Below are positions 43,554-52,432 of a DNA stretch of 64,000 nt, piece after piece; the first letter of the stretch is position 1, and the number at the start of each line of letters is the position of its first letter. Both the position numbers and the translations under genes were made by a program. The stretch comes from Gilvimarinus algae (GTDB taxonomy: Bacteria > Pseudomonadota > Gammaproteobacteria > Pseudomonadales > Cellvibrionaceae). Location of the stretch: the NCBI RefSeq assembly GCF_030518215.1, contig NZ_JAULRT010000027.1:1-64000 (forward strand). Direction: 5' to 3'. The notes beneath the pieces were generated by a model. That model saw nothing but the letters and a program-made list of their open reading frames with translations, did not search any database and was not told the DNA's origin.

Positions 43554-45023
43554 CTAGGGCCGGTAGACACCAATATTGGTGTGTCCATCATCCGCCAGGT
43601 GCGAGGCGTGCAACTGGCTCATAATGCCCTTATCACAATACAAAAAGTAGGACTTGTCGATATCCAATTGTGCCAGCGCCTTGTTCAACGTGTAAAAAGG
43701 GATTTTCAGTACAGGCGCATCGGCCAGGGCCAGCGGTTTTAACGACTCCTCATCCGGGTGACGGATATCAATCACCACAGCGCCCGGCGGCAACTGGTTA
43801 ACCACCGTCAACTCGACAGAAGCGTCTACAGACTCGGCCAGCTCGCGCACATCGGCCACCCGGTACTCGGACACCGCCTGCTCCAGCACGGCAAAGTCAA
43901 ACTTTTCCTCGGCCACCTGCACCTTGTCCATCCGCGCCCGGGTGGTCGGACGCACCGAAATCACCCCACAGTACTCTGGCATACTGGCGGCGAAGGTCTC
44001 GGTACCTATGACCCGAGAGATATCGATGATCTCGCCCTTGTCCATGGTGATCAGCGGACGCAGCACCAGAGTGTCGGTGACCCGGTCGATCACACTCAAA
44101 TTCGGCAGCGTCTGGCTGGACACCTGGGCGACGCTCTCGCCAGTAACCAAAGCCGGTAACTTGAGGGTCTCGGCTACCTGGCTGGCGGCGCGCAGCATCA
44201 TGCGCTTGAGCACCACCCCCATATAGGCGTTGTCGACGTGTTGCAGTATTTCGCTGACCACCCCTTCAAAGGGCACGGTAATAAACTTCACCGGGTGGGA
44301 GGCGCCGTACTTGTGCCAGAGAAAATAGGCCACTTCCTTCACGCCTAGCTCGTGCTGACGTCCGCCGAGATTAAAAAAGCAAAAGTGGGTGCGGATACCG
44401 CGCTTCATGGTGAGGTAGGTGGACACCGTGGAGTCAAAGCCACCGGAAATCAGCGACAGGACCGACTCCTGCGAGCCGAGCGGAAAACCACCGAGACCGG
44501 GGGTTTGGCTGGAGACCACAAACAGCCGCTCGCCCTTGATTTCCAGGCGCACGGTCACATCGGGTTTGCGCAGTTCAACACCGGCATTGTCCGTATGCTG
44601 GGCCAGGCCACCGCCCACGTAGCGTTCCACATCGTTGGAGCCAAACTCATGGGTGCCGTTGCGTTTGACGCGCACACAGAACGTCTTACCAGCCAGTTTG
44701 CCGCGCCAGCAACTGAGGGTATCCTCAAAAATCTGCTGCAGATCCCCCAGGGGAAACTCCAAAACCCGCAGAAAACTGCCAATCCCGGGCGTGTGAGCCA
44801 GCACCTCGGCCACCCGCGCCTCGCGCCGGGCCGCCTCTTGCGGCTCCAGGTCTCCGTCGTCGGCCCAGACTTCGACTTTCTCCCAATCGCGATCGACCTT
44901 GATGCCGGGCCCGATCTCGGCCACGAGCAGCCGCAAGTTGTCGCGCAGCTGCTTGATAAAGCGTTTGCGCACCGGCGGACTCTTGATAATTATTTCCGGG
45001 AAGACCTTGACGATGAAATGCAT
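43554..45023 (-). CDS. thiI: tRNA 4-thiouridine synthase / thiamine thiazole enzyme ThiI
   Basis: A 489-residue cytoplasmic sulfurtransferase-ATP pyrophosphatase. Order: N-terminal ferredoxin-like domain, THUMP domain (60-165), a PP-loop ATPase with SGGFDS (193-198), and a C-terminal rhodanese domain. Both functional cysteines are seen: Cys352 in YCGVISV and Cys463 in YCDKG, matching the E. coli Cys344/Cys456 disulfide pair. It thiolates U8 of tRNAs and gives sulfur to thiazole synthesis. It reads - strand, divergent from glnA, with the shared upstream region 45024-45417. Confidence 0.95.
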   Translation of the reverse strand: MHFIVKVFPEIIIKSPPVRKRFIKQLRDNLRLLVAEIGPGIKVDRDWEKVEVWADDGDLEPQEAARREARVAEVLAHTPGIGSFLRVLEFPLGDLQQIFEDTLSCWRGKLAGKTFCVRVKRNGTHEFGSNDVERYVGGGLAQHTDNAGVELRKPDVTVRLEIKGERLFVVSSQTPGLGGFPLGSQESVLSLISGGFDSTVSTYLTMKRGIRTHFCFFNLGGRQHELGVKEVAYFLWHKYGASHPVKFITVPFEGVVSEILQHVDNAYMGVVLKRMMLRAASQVAETLKLPALVTGESVAQVSSQTLPNLSVIDRVTDTLVLRPLITMDKGEIIDISRVIGTETFAASMPEYCGVISVRPTTRARMDKVQVAEEKFDFAVLEQAVSEYRVADVRELAESVDASVELTVVNQLPPGAVVIDIRHPDEESLKPLALADAPVLKIPFYTLNKALAQLDIDKSYFLYCDKGIMSQLHASHLADDGHTNIGVYRP

Positions 45024-45137
45024 GAGAGCCTACTGTAAGCGCGCGGTAAAAGCGCGACATTATAATGCAAGGGCGGGGGCGAAACAAAAGATCGCCAAAT
45101 GCGACTTGCACCATAATGAACCACTAATACGTGCATT

Positions 45138-45154
45138 CGCACCAATTTGGTTCG
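45138..45154 (+). promoter_or_regulatory. NtrC enhancer site upstream of glnA
   Basis: CGCACCA-ATT-TGGTTCG against the NtrC consensus TGCACCA-N3-TGGTGCA: 11 of 14 arm positions agree. It lies about 85 bp before the sigma-54 element, a usual distance. Confidence 0.72.
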
Positions 45155-45227
45155 CGCCACTTCTGCGGGAGCTGAGCTTGTGAGTCGCAAACCTCGCCAA
45201 ATCGAGCGGGGAGGCCACCTCAACTAA

Positions 45228-45242
45228 TGGCACAGTTCTTGC
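45228..45242 (+). promoter_or_regulatory. Sigma-54 promoter of glnA
   Basis: TGGCAC-AGTTC-TTGC, an exact match to the -24/-12 consensus (TGGCAC-N5-TTGC). Confidence 0.85.
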
Positions 45243-45375
45243 CCTAACCCCGGGACACGAATGAGTCGCCCGGCTCAAACTCCTGCTTGAGCGCAGTAGG
45301 GTGCAAACACTGGCAGAGCCATGGCCCCGCCAGTCGGTTTAATTTTTAATGTTAACGTCCTTTGCCCGTAGGCTT

Positions 45376-45381
45376 TATAAT
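45376..45381 (+). promoter_or_regulatory. Sigma-70-like -10 box of glnA
   Basis: TATAAT, with TTAACG (four of six matching TTGACA) 18 bp upstream. A plausible second, constitutive promoter 36 bases before the start codon. Confidence 0.5.
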
Positions 45382-45417
45382 CCCGAGCCCGCAGGCATTA
45401 CAAATTGGAGGCATTCA

Positions 45418-46821
45418 ATGTCTAAAACACTGGAACTGATCAAAGAACACGAAGCTCGCTGGGTTGATATGCGCTTTACCGATACCCGCGGTAAAGAACA
45501 GCACGTCACCATCCCGGTTTCCGCCTTGGACGACAGCTTTTTTGAAGAAGGCAAAATGTTCGATGGTTCTTCCATCAATGGCTGGAAAGGTATTAACGAG
45601 TCGGACATGATCCTCATGCCCGATGACGAAACCTCTGTTCTCGATCCGTTCTCTGAGGACTCTACCGTTATCATCCGCTGCAACATTGTGGAGCCTTCCA
45701 CCATGCAGGGTTACGACCGCGACCCACGCTCTATCGGTCTGCGCGCTGAAGAGTACCTGAAGTCTACCGGTCTGGGTGACACCGCTCTGTTCGGCCCCGA
45801 GCCAGAATTCTTCGTCTTTGACAGTGTTCACTGGGCAAGCGAAATGGGCGGCGCCTTTTACAAAATCAAATCCGAAGAAGGCGCCTGGTCTTCCGGCGAC
45901 ACTTTCGAAGACGGTAACGCCGGCCACCGCCCACGCGTAAAAGGCGGTTACTTCCCCGTACCTCCGGTCGACTCTCTGGCTGACCTGCGCTCTGCCATGT
46001 GTAACGCCATGGAAGCCATGGGCCTGGAAATCGAAGTACACCACCACGAAGTGGCGACTGCCGGTCAGTGCGAAATTGGTGTTGGTGCCAACACCCTGAC
46101 CAAAAAAGCCGACGAAGTGCAAATCCTCAAGTACTGCGTACACAACGTGGCCCACGCCTACGGCAAAACCGCGACCTTTATGCCCAAGCCGCTGATCGGC
46201 GATAACGGCTCTGGTATGCACGTTCACCAGTCTTTCTCTAAAGACGGTGTTAACCAGTTTGCCGGTGACGACTACGCTGGCCTGTCTGAAACTGCCCTGT
46301 TCTACATCGGCGGTATCATCAAGCACGCCCGCGCTCTGAACGCTTTCTGTAACGCCTCTACCAACTCCTACAAGCGTCTGGTACCTGGCTTTGAAGCCCC
46401 GGTTATGCTGGCCTACTCTGCGCGCAACCGCTCTGCGTCTATCCGCATTCCGTTTGTGACCAGCCCGAAAGCCAAGCGTATCGAGACCCGCTTCCCCGAT
46501 CCGACCGCCAACCCCTACCTGTGCTTTGCAGCTCTGCTGATGGCCGGTATCGACGGCGTTCAGAACAAGATCCACCCAGGTGAAGCCGCCTCTAAAGACC
46601 TGTACGACCTACCGCCGGAAGAAGAAGCGCAAATTCCAACCGTTTGCTCAAGCCTGGAGCAGGCTCTGCAAGCACTGGAAGAAGACAACGACTTCCTGCA
46701 GGCCGGTGGCGTGTTCTCGAAAGACTTCATCGATTCTTACATCGCCCTGAAGCGCGAAGACATCCAGCGTCTGCAAATGACTCCACACCCTGTTGAGTTC
46801 GATATGTACTACAGCGTCTAA
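45418..46821 (+). CDS. glnA: Glutamine synthetase, type I
   Basis: A 467-residue cytoplasmic enzyme that makes glutamine from glutamate, ammonia and ATP. The type I signatures are FDGSSINGW near residue 51, and Tyr396 in DLYDLPPEE, the adenylylation site, so it is likely regulated by GlnE. The length matches GSI-beta. GGAGG lies seven bases before ATG 45418. Sigma-54 and NtrC sites upstream indicate nitrogen control. A terminator follows. Confidence 0.97.
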   Translation: MSKTLELIKEHEARWVDMRFTDTRGKEQHVTIPVSALDDSFFEEGKMFDGSSINGWKGINESDMILMPDDETSVLDPFSEDSTVIIRCNIVEPSTMQGYDRDPRSIGLRAEEYLKSTGLGDTALFGPEPEFFVFDSVHWASEMGGAFYKIKSEEGAWSSGDTFEDGNAGHRPRVKGGYFPVPPVDSLADLRSAMCNAMEAMGLEIEVHHHEVATAGQCEIGVGANTLTKKADEVQILKYCVHNVAHAYGKTATFMPKPLIGDNGSGMHVHQSFSKDGVNQFAGDDYAGLSETALFYIGGIIKHARALNAFCNASTNSYKRLVPGFEAPVMLAYSARNRSASIRIPFVTSPKAKRIETRFPDPTANPYLCFAALLMAGIDGVQNKIHPGEAASKDLYDLPPEEEAQIPTVCSSLEQALQALEEDNDFLQAGGVFSKDFIDSYIALKREDIQRLQMTPHPVEFDMYYSV

Positions 46822-46852
46822 GTCAGAGCCGGCACCTTGTGCCAAAGCTCAC

Positions 46853-46887
46853 AAAAGGGCCCGGTCAGCGATGACCGGGCCCTTTTT
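46853..46887. terminator. glnA intrinsic terminator
   Basis: A 13- to 15-bp stem (AAAAGGGCCCGGTCA with TGACCGGGCCCTTTT), loop GCGA, then further T. Confidence 0.93.
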
Positions 46888-46942
46888 CTTTGTCGGTGAA
46901 CGCGTTATCTTTAAGGCTCATTCGGCACTGACGGACCCCACC

Positions 46943-47464
46943 ATGACCCGCACGCTCCTGCTACTGATTGCCTGTTTGAGTTTCGGCGCACGCGCCGAGG
47001 TGTATAAATCGGTCGACAAGTACGGCAATGTCACCTACACCGACGACCCGAGCAAGGCCGCCCGCAGTGGCGAGACAACCGAGAAGGTCCAGGTGCGCCC
47101 TACCAATCTGGTGCCGGGCGGTAAGCCCATCGATCTGACCGACGAGACGCAAGAGGAACCAGAGCAGGAGTACCCGGACTATCAGGTGCAGATCGTCAGC
47201 CCCACCAACGAGTACACGGTCACCGCGGGGCAGCGGGATCTGGTCATCGCCGTGAGCACCCAAGTGCCCTTGCAGGCGGGCCACCGCTTTGCGTATTACA
47301 TGGACGGAGAACGGCTCAATACCACCACGCTCAACAATCACTCGATTCGTGAAATTTTCCGCGGTCAGCATACCCTAAGAGTCGATGTGGTCGATGCCGA
47401 TGATCAAACCATCACCAGCAGCGAGAGCGTCACCGTGTTTGTGCACCGCCCGTCCATCAACTGA
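46943..47464 (+). CDS. DUF4124 exported protein
   Basis: A 173-residue protein with a Sec signal (residues 1-18, ARAEVY). The DUF4124 signature 'VYKSVDKYGNVTYTDDP' follows at once. The C-terminal half is a short Ig-like beta fold ('QRDLVIAVSTQVPLQAGHRF' region). It is a small periplasmic or surface protein of unknown role, often found beside glnA/ntrB in related genomes. ATG 46943 is the only start that gives a signal peptide. Confidence 0.8.
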   Translation: MTRTLLLLIACLSFGARAEVYKSVDKYGNVTYTDDPSKAARSGETTEKVQVRPTNLVPGGKPIDLTDETQEEPEQEYPDYQVQIVSPTNEYTVTAGQRDLVIAVSTQVPLQAGHRFAYYMDGERLNTTTLNNHSIREIFRGQHTLRVDVVDADDQTITSSESVTVFVHRPSIN

Positions 47465-47529
47465 CACCCGCAAGCCCCAGCCCCGCTCAACCAAAGGCGT
47501 GCAGCCTGCACGCCCTCAAACAACGCATA

Positions 47530-47546
47530 AGCACTAAAATTGTGCA
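47530..47546 (+). promoter_or_regulatory. NtrC site upstream of ntrBC
   Basis: AGCACTA-AAA-TTGTGCA against TGCACYA-N3-TGGTGCA: 12 of 14 arm positions match. It lies about 80 bp before the sigma-54-like element. Confidence 0.75.
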
Positions 47547-47608
47547 AAAATAAATGTATTCGCGCTATGCATACGGCGAAAACGCCCATTTTTCGCGCCT
47601 TTTTGCGT

Positions 47609-47624
47609 TGGTTTGCTTATTGCA
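47609..47624 (+). promoter_or_regulatory. Sigma-54-like promoter of ntrBC
   Basis: TGGTTT-GCTTA-TTGCA keeps the GG-N10-GC core (GG 47610-47611, GC 47622-47623). The -24 half departs from TGGCAC at its last three bases, so it may be weaker. Confidence 0.62.
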
Positions 47625-47677
47625 TAGTGCACCTTCATAAACCACCGCACAGCGGCCCCTTGGAGTATTGAACGCCT

Positions 47678-48781
47678 GTGACACCCCGAGACATTCACAA
47701 GCCTCTGCTGGACAGCCTGAGCACGGCCATCATTTTGCTGGACAGCCACCTGCAGCTGTGCCACATGAACCCAGCGGCCGAGGCATTGCTCTCTATCAGT
47801 AATGAACGCTGTCAGGGGGAGCCCATTACCCACTTTTTCCACGAGTCCGCGGAAACTCCGGGTGAACTGCTGCACGCGGCCAACAACGCCAATCACTACA
47901 CCAAGCGCCACGCCGAATGGCAGCTGCTCAACGGCGAGCAAATCACCGTGGACTACACGGTCACCCCTTTCACCGACAACGACGGCCTGGTCATTGAAAT
48001 CCTGCCGATAGATCGCCTTTTGCGCATTTCCCGCGAGGAAATGCTCACCTCCTCTCAGGAGACAACGCGGGTATTGATTCGGGGCATGGCCCACGAGATC
48101 AAAAACCCGTTGGGCGGTATTCGCGGCGCGGCCCAGTTGCTGGCCCGCGAGCTACCCAACAACGACCTGCAAGAGTACACAGGCATCATCATCGATGAGG
48201 CCGACCGGCTGCGCAACCTGGTCGATCGCATGCTCGGCCCGAACCAGTTACCGGAAATGGGCAGCGTGAACATTCACGAGGTGCTCGAGCGTGTGGCCAC
48301 CATGATCCGCGCCGAGAGCGACGATGGCGTGCGTATCGTGCGCGATTACGACCCGAGCATTCCCGACATTCACGGCGACAAGGAGCAGCTCATTCAGTCA
48401 CTGCTGAATATTGCCCGCAACGCCATGCAGGCCATGACCGAGCAGGGCACCCCCAACCCGACGCTGACCCTGCGCACTCGGGTGCGACGCCAATACACCA
48501 TTGGCCGCCAGCACCACCCGCTGGTGGTGCACATGGAGGTCATCGACAACGGTCCGGGCATACCCGAGGACATGATCAAACAAATTTTCTACCCCATGAT
48601 TTCCGGCCGCGCCGAGGGCACGGGCCTGGGGCTGACTATTTCACAGCACTTGATTCACCAGCACAACGGCCTGATCGAGTGCCACAGTGAACCGGGAGAA
48701 ACGCGCTTTGGGCTGTTTCTTCCCATGGAACCCACTTCGACTAACCCTACACCTGTGAGAAATCGCCATGCAGAAGTCTAA
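47678..48781 (+). CDS. ntrB: Nitrogen sensor kinase/phosphatase NtrB
   Basis: A 367-residue cytoplasmic histidine kinase. A PAS domain (about 1-120) is followed by HisKA with phospho-His139 in MAHEIKNPLGG (the same number as in E. coli) and an HATPase with 'DNGPGIPEDM' and 'GTGLGLTIS'. It phosphorylates or dephosphorylates NtrC under PII control. The start is GTG 47678 with a GGAG some 16 bases upstream, so its initiation signal is weak. Its end overlaps the ntrC start by 14 bases. Confidence 0.94.
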   Translation: MTPRDIHKPLLDSLSTAIILLDSHLQLCHMNPAAEALLSISNERCQGEPITHFFHESAETPGELLHAANNANHYTKRHAEWQLLNGEQITVDYTVTPFTDNDGLVIEILPIDRLLRISREEMLTSSQETTRVLIRGMAHEIKNPLGGIRGAAQLLARELPNNDLQEYTGIIIDEADRLRNLVDRMLGPNQLPEMGSVNIHEVLERVATMIRAESDDGVRIVRDYDPSIPDIHGDKEQLIQSLLNIARNAMQAMTEQGTPNPTLTLRTRVRRQYTIGRQHHPLVVHMEVIDNGPGIPEDMIKQIFYPMISGRAEGTGLGLTISQHLIHQHNGLIECHSEPGETRFGLFLPMEPTSTNPTPVRNRHAEV

Positions 48782-50189
48782 TCGCGTATGGATTATTGAT
48801 GACGACCGCTCAATCCGCTGGGTATTGGAGAAGGCGCTGCAGGGCGCCGGCATCGATACCCGCACCTTCGACACTGGCGATGCGGCGCTGCACCAGCTGT
48901 CACGCGAAGTGCCAGACGCTATTGTCAGTGACATTCGCATGCCGGGCGTCGACGGCCTGGGCCTGTTGTCCACGCTGCACACCAACCACCCCGAAGTGCC
49001 GGTGATCATCATGACCGCCCACTCGGATCTGGACAGCGCCGTGGCAGCCTATCAGGGCGGCGCTTTTGAATACCTGCCCAAGCCCTTTGATGTGGACGAG
49101 GCCGTCGCGGTTATGCAGCGCGCACTGGCCCACGCAGAGGAGCAAAAAAGCGAGCGGGTGCACACCAACACCGTCGAGATCGACACCGAGATCATTGGCG
49201 AAGCGCCGGCCATGCAGGAAGTTTTCCGAGCCATTGGCAGGCTGTCACAATCAAACATCACCGTACTGATCAACGGCGAATCCGGTACCGGTAAAGAGCT
49301 GGTCGCCCGCGCCCTGCACCGCCATAGCCCGCGGCGCAATGAGCCGTTTATTGCCCTGAACATGGCCGCCATTCCCAAGGACTTGATGGAATCCGAGCTG
49401 TTCGGTCACGAAAAGGGCGCCTTCACCGGCGCCGCCACCCAGCGCCAGGGCCGCTTTGAGCAAGCCAATGGCGGCACGCTGTTTCTGGATGAAATTGGCG
49501 ATATGCCGGCCGAAACGCAAACCCGATTGCTGCGGGTACTGGCCGACGGCGAGTTCTACCGCGTGGGCGGCCACACCCCGGTGAAGGTGGACGTGCGCAT
49601 CATTGCCGCCACCCACCAAGACCTGGAAAACCTGGTCACCGACAACCGCTTTCGCGAAGACCTGTTCCACCGCCTGAACGTGATTCGCATCCACATCCCC
49701 AAGCTCGCCAACCGCCGCGAGGACATACCCAAGCTGGCGCAGTTCTTTTTGCAAAAAGCCGCGGGCGAACTCAACGTGGACACCAAAATTTTGCTGTCGG
49801 AGACCGAGGACTTTCTCTGCAGCCTGCCCTGGCCCGGCAATGTGCGCCAGTTGGAAAACACTTGCCGCTGGATCACCGTGATGGCCTCAGGGCGCGAAGT
49901 GCACACCGAAGACCTGCCGCCCGAACTGATGGACAACAAAGAGGGCAACGCCCCCGCCGATGACTGGGAAAAGGCACTGCGCCACTGGGCCGATCAGGCA
50001 CTCGCCCGCGGCCATCATCAGTTGCTGAGCGAGGCCGTGCCCACCTTTGAGCGCGCTCTCATTGAAACCGCGCTCAAGTACACCGCCGGGCGCAAGCGGG
50101 ACGCGGCCAACCTACTCGGCTGGGGTCGCAACACCCTGACCCGCAAGCTCAAAGAACTGAACATGGCCGGCGGGGACGATCCGGCCTGA
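48768..50189 (+). CDS. ntrC: Nitrogen response regulator NtrC
   Basis: A 473-residue sigma-54 activator. The receiver carries phospho-Asp55 in VSDIRMPG. The AAA+ domain has Walker A GESGTGKE (about 170-177), the GAFTGA loop that contacts sigma-54, and Walker B '[12 protein letters not shown]'. A C-terminal Fis-type HTH reads '[21 protein letters not shown]'. It should activate glnA and its own operon through the sites at 45138 and 47530. Confidence 0.96.
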   Translation: MQKSNRVWIIDDDRSIRWVLEKALQGAGIDTRTFDTGDAALHQLSREVPDAIVSDIRMPGVDGLGLLSTLHTNHPEVPVIIMTAHSDLDSAVAAYQGGAFEYLPKPFDVDEAVAVMQRALAHAEEQKSERVHTNTVEIDTEIIGEAPAMQEVFRAIGRLSQSNITVLINGESGTGKELVARALHRHSPRRNEPFIALNMAAIPKDLMESELFGHEKGAFTGAATQRQGRFEQANGGTLFLDEIGDMPAETQTRLLRVLADGEFYRVGGHTPVKVDVRIIAATHQDLENLVTDNRFREDLFHRLNVIRIHIPKLANRREDIPKLAQFFLQKAAGELNVDTKILLSETEDFLCSLPWPGNVRQLENTCRWITVMASGREVHTEDLPPELMDNKEGNAPADDWEKALRHWADQALARGHHQLLSEAVPTFERALIETALKYTAGRKRDAANLLGWGRNTLTRKLKELNMAGGDDPA

Positions 50190-50301
50190 TCACCACCTCC
50201 GGGGTGCACCGCGCCCCGGCTCGCTGCGCCAAAGGGCGCCGCCTCTGACGCCCAAGCCTGCACATGCTACCCTGAGCTAAAACGACGGGGGCCCTCAGAA
50301 C

Positions 50302-51663
50302 GTGGAAGCACTGACCGAACAATTTGTCGCCTTTATGTGGGGCCTGCCGCTGATTCTGCTGTTGGTCGGCGGCGGCCTGTTTTTTCTTGTCTACAGCCGC
50401 GGCTTGCCCTACCGCCATTTTCGCCACGGGCTAAGCATCCTCACCGGCCGCTACGACAACCCCACCGATCAAGGTACCCTGAGTCATTTCCAGGCGCTCT
50501 CCACAGCGCTGTCCGGCACCCTTGGGCTCGGCAATATCGCCGGCGTGGCTCTGGCAATAGCGGCGGGTGGTCCCGGCGCCGTCTTCTGGATGTGGCTGAC
50601 GGCCATTGTCGGCATCGCCACCAAATTTTTTACCGCCACCGCCGCGGTCATGTATCGCGGCCAGGATTCGCTCGGCCAGCTGCAGGGCGGCCCCATGTAC
50701 GTGATTCGCGAAGGCCTGGGTAAAAAATGGCTGTGGCTCGCCTTTTTCTTCGCCTTCGCCGGCCTGTGCGGCACCCAACCGATTTTTCAGATTAATCAGC
50801 TGGTGGCCATGCTGCGGACCTCTCTGGCCTACCCCTTAGGGCTGGCTACTCAGGAGGCCCACTTCGCGTTTGATGTGAGCGTGGGCCTGATTAGTGCCGC
50901 TCTGGTTTTCTGTGTCATCAGCGGCAACTTACCGCGAATCGGCAAGGTAACCGCCAAGCTGGTGCCCGCCATGGTGCTGGGTTACCTGTTCATGACCGCG
51001 GGCGTCTTGCTCACCCACATCGGCGAGATTCCCACCGCTTTCGCCCTGATCTTCAACGATGCGTTTACCGGTCAGGCAATCGCCGGCGGCGCGCTGGGCA
51101 AGGTGATTCAGGTAGGCGTAAGCCGCGGCGCCTTCTCCAATGAGGCTGGCATAGGCACAGAGTCCATGGCCCACGGCGCCGCCAAGACCAACGCTCCGGT
51201 GCGCGAGGGCCTGGTGGCAATGTGCGGTCCGGTAATCGATACCCTTGTGGTCTGCACCTGTACCGCACTGGTGATCTTAATGACTGGCGTCTGGCAAAGC
51301 AGCGAAGCGGACGGCGTCGCCTTGACGGCCACTGCTTTTGCTTCAACCTACGGCAGCCTCGGGTCAGTGCTGCTCACCGTTATGGTGTTTTTCCTGAGCC
51401 TCAGCACCATCATGACGTTCTGGTACTACGGTGCCAAATGCCTTGGTTTTATGATCGGCGCCGAGCGCCAACATCACTACATCTGGCTCTACTGCCTGCT
51501 GATTGTGCTCGGTAGCATCGGCTCGGTCACCGCCATTTTTAATTTCCTGATCGGTATGTACGCCGCTATGGCCATACCGACCATGGTTTCGGCGCTGCTG
51601 CTGTCACCAAGGATTATGGCCGAAGCCCGCCGTTATCTAAACGACCTTAGGGAAAAGCCCTGA
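50302..51663 (+). CDS. Sodium:alanine symporter (AGCS family)
   Basis: A 453-residue inner-membrane Na+-coupled amino acid symporter with about ten helices. Family landmarks are 'FQALSTALSGTLGLGNIAGVA' (named by ends ALSTALSGTLGLG) and 'GVSRGAFSNEAGIGTESMAHG' (named by its core FSNEAGIG). GTG 50302 begins the best-fitting N-terminus but has a weak ribosome site; ATG 50335 is the alternative. It heads a run with DUF2164 and GNAT. Alanine or glycine is the usual substrate. Confidence 0.9.
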   Translation: MEALTEQFVAFMWGLPLILLLVGGGLFFLVYSRGLPYRHFRHGLSILTGRYDNPTDQGTLSHFQALSTALSGTLGLGNIAGVALAIAAGGPGAVFWMWLTAIVGIATKFFTATAAVMYRGQDSLGQLQGGPMYVIREGLGKKWLWLAFFFAFAGLCGTQPIFQINQLVAMLRTSLAYPLGLATQEAHFAFDVSVGLISAALVFCVISGNLPRIGKVTAKLVPAMVLGYLFMTAGVLLTHIGEIPTAFALIFNDAFTGQAIAGGALGKVIQVGVSRGAFSNEAGIGTESMAHGAAKTNAPVREGLVAMCGPVIDTLVVCTCTALVILMTGVWQSSEADGVALTATAFASTYGSLGSVLLTVMVFFLSLSTIMTFWYYGAKCLGFMIGAERQHHYIWLYCLLIVLGSIGSVTAIFNFLIGMYAAMAIPTMVSALLLSPRIMAEARRYLNDLREKP

Positions 51664-51664
51664 C

Positions 51665-51910
51665 ATGAAATTTTCCAAAGAAGAGAAAGACATACTGACA
51701 CAAAAAATCCAGTGGTATTTTCGCGAGGAACTCGACCGAGATATCGGCAGTTTTGACGCACAGTTTTTACTGGATTTTTTCAGCGAGGAAATTGGCCCCT
51801 ACTTTTACAATCGCGCGCTCTATGATGCGGCCGCACTACTGACCGACAGAATGGATTCTCTGACCGATGCGCTGTTTGAAATCGAAAAAGTGACGCAGTA
51901 CAAACGGTGA
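51665..51910 (+). CDS. DUF2164 protein
   Basis: An 81-residue protein with 'KIQWYFREELDRDIGSFDAQF' (ends given: IQWYFREEL, IGSFDAQF), the DUF2164 signature. It starts one base after the symporter stop and overlaps the next start by four bases, so translational coupling is likely. Function unknown. Confidence 0.85.
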   Translation: MKFSKEEKDILTQKIQWYFREELDRDIGSFDAQFLLDFFSEEIGPYFYNRALYDAAALLTDRMDSLTDALFEIEKVTQYKR

Positions 51911-52386
51911 TTAAAATTCTTAGTGCCGACTACGGCAACCCTCAACACAGCCACGACATTCTTGCACTGCTGGACGCCTATGCGCGCGACCCTATGGGTG
52001 GCGGGAAACCGCTGACGGACTTTGCCCGCGCTCACCTGGTCGCCGGGCTGGCCAATCACGGCGGCATAAGCCTGCTCGCCTACCGCAATAACCAAGCCAT
52101 CGGATTGCTCAACGGATTTGAAGGATTCTCCACCTTTTCCGGTAAACCGCTCATCAACATCCATGATCTGGCGGTGCTTAGGGAGCATCGCGGCCAGGGC
52201 GTTGGTCAAGCCCTGCTGAGCGCGATAGAAGCAATTGCCCGCGAACGCGGCTGCTGCAAGCTGACGCTCGAAGTATTGAGCGGCAATGCCGTCGCCGCCG
52301 GAGCCTATCAAAAATTTGGCTTTAGAGGTTATGAGCTCGACCCGAGCGCAGGCCGGGCCGAGTTTTGGGAGAAGAAACTTTTGTGA
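51907..52386 (+). CDS. GNAT family N-acetyltransferase
   Basis: A 159-residue acetyltransferase fold: 'HDLAVLREHRGQGVGQALL' holds the acetyl-CoA loop (REHRGQGVGQ), and 'GAYQKFGF' is the usual C-terminal motif. The start is GTG 51907, overlapping the DUF2164 stop by four bases. Last gene of the AGCS run. Substrate unknown. Confidence 0.88.
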   Translation: MIKILSADYGNPQHSHDILALLDAYARDPMGGGKPLTDFARAHLVAGLANHGGISLLAYRNNQAIGLLNGFEGFSTFSGKPLINIHDLAVLREHRGQGVGQALLSAIEAIARERGCCKLTLEVLSGNAVAAGAYQKFGFRGYELDPSAGRAEFWEKKLL

Positions 52387-52432
52387 GAAAACAGGAGGCA
52401 GCTTTACCAGCCGCCTCCCGCGGGCTCGCTTA

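Larger units (their letters stand above)
45024..45417. promoter_or_regulatory. thiI-glnA divergent intergenic region
   Basis: A 394-bp gap. It holds an NtrC-type palindrome (45138-45154), a second weaker one (45107-45123; TGCACCA then TAA then TGAACCA), a sigma-54 element (45228-45242), and a sigma-70-like TATAAT at 45376-45381. The layout suggests nitrogen-controlled glnA with an additional basal promoter. Confidence 0.7.

Noticed and set aside
45415-46575. A 386-codon open frame antisense to glnA
   Set aside because: Same reason: shadow of a highly biased conserved gene, no start signal, no recognisable domain.
50190-50301. GC-rich inverted repeat after ntrC (CCGGGG ... CCCCGG) as a terminator
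   Set aside because: The stem is only six bases with a wide loop and no T tract follows.
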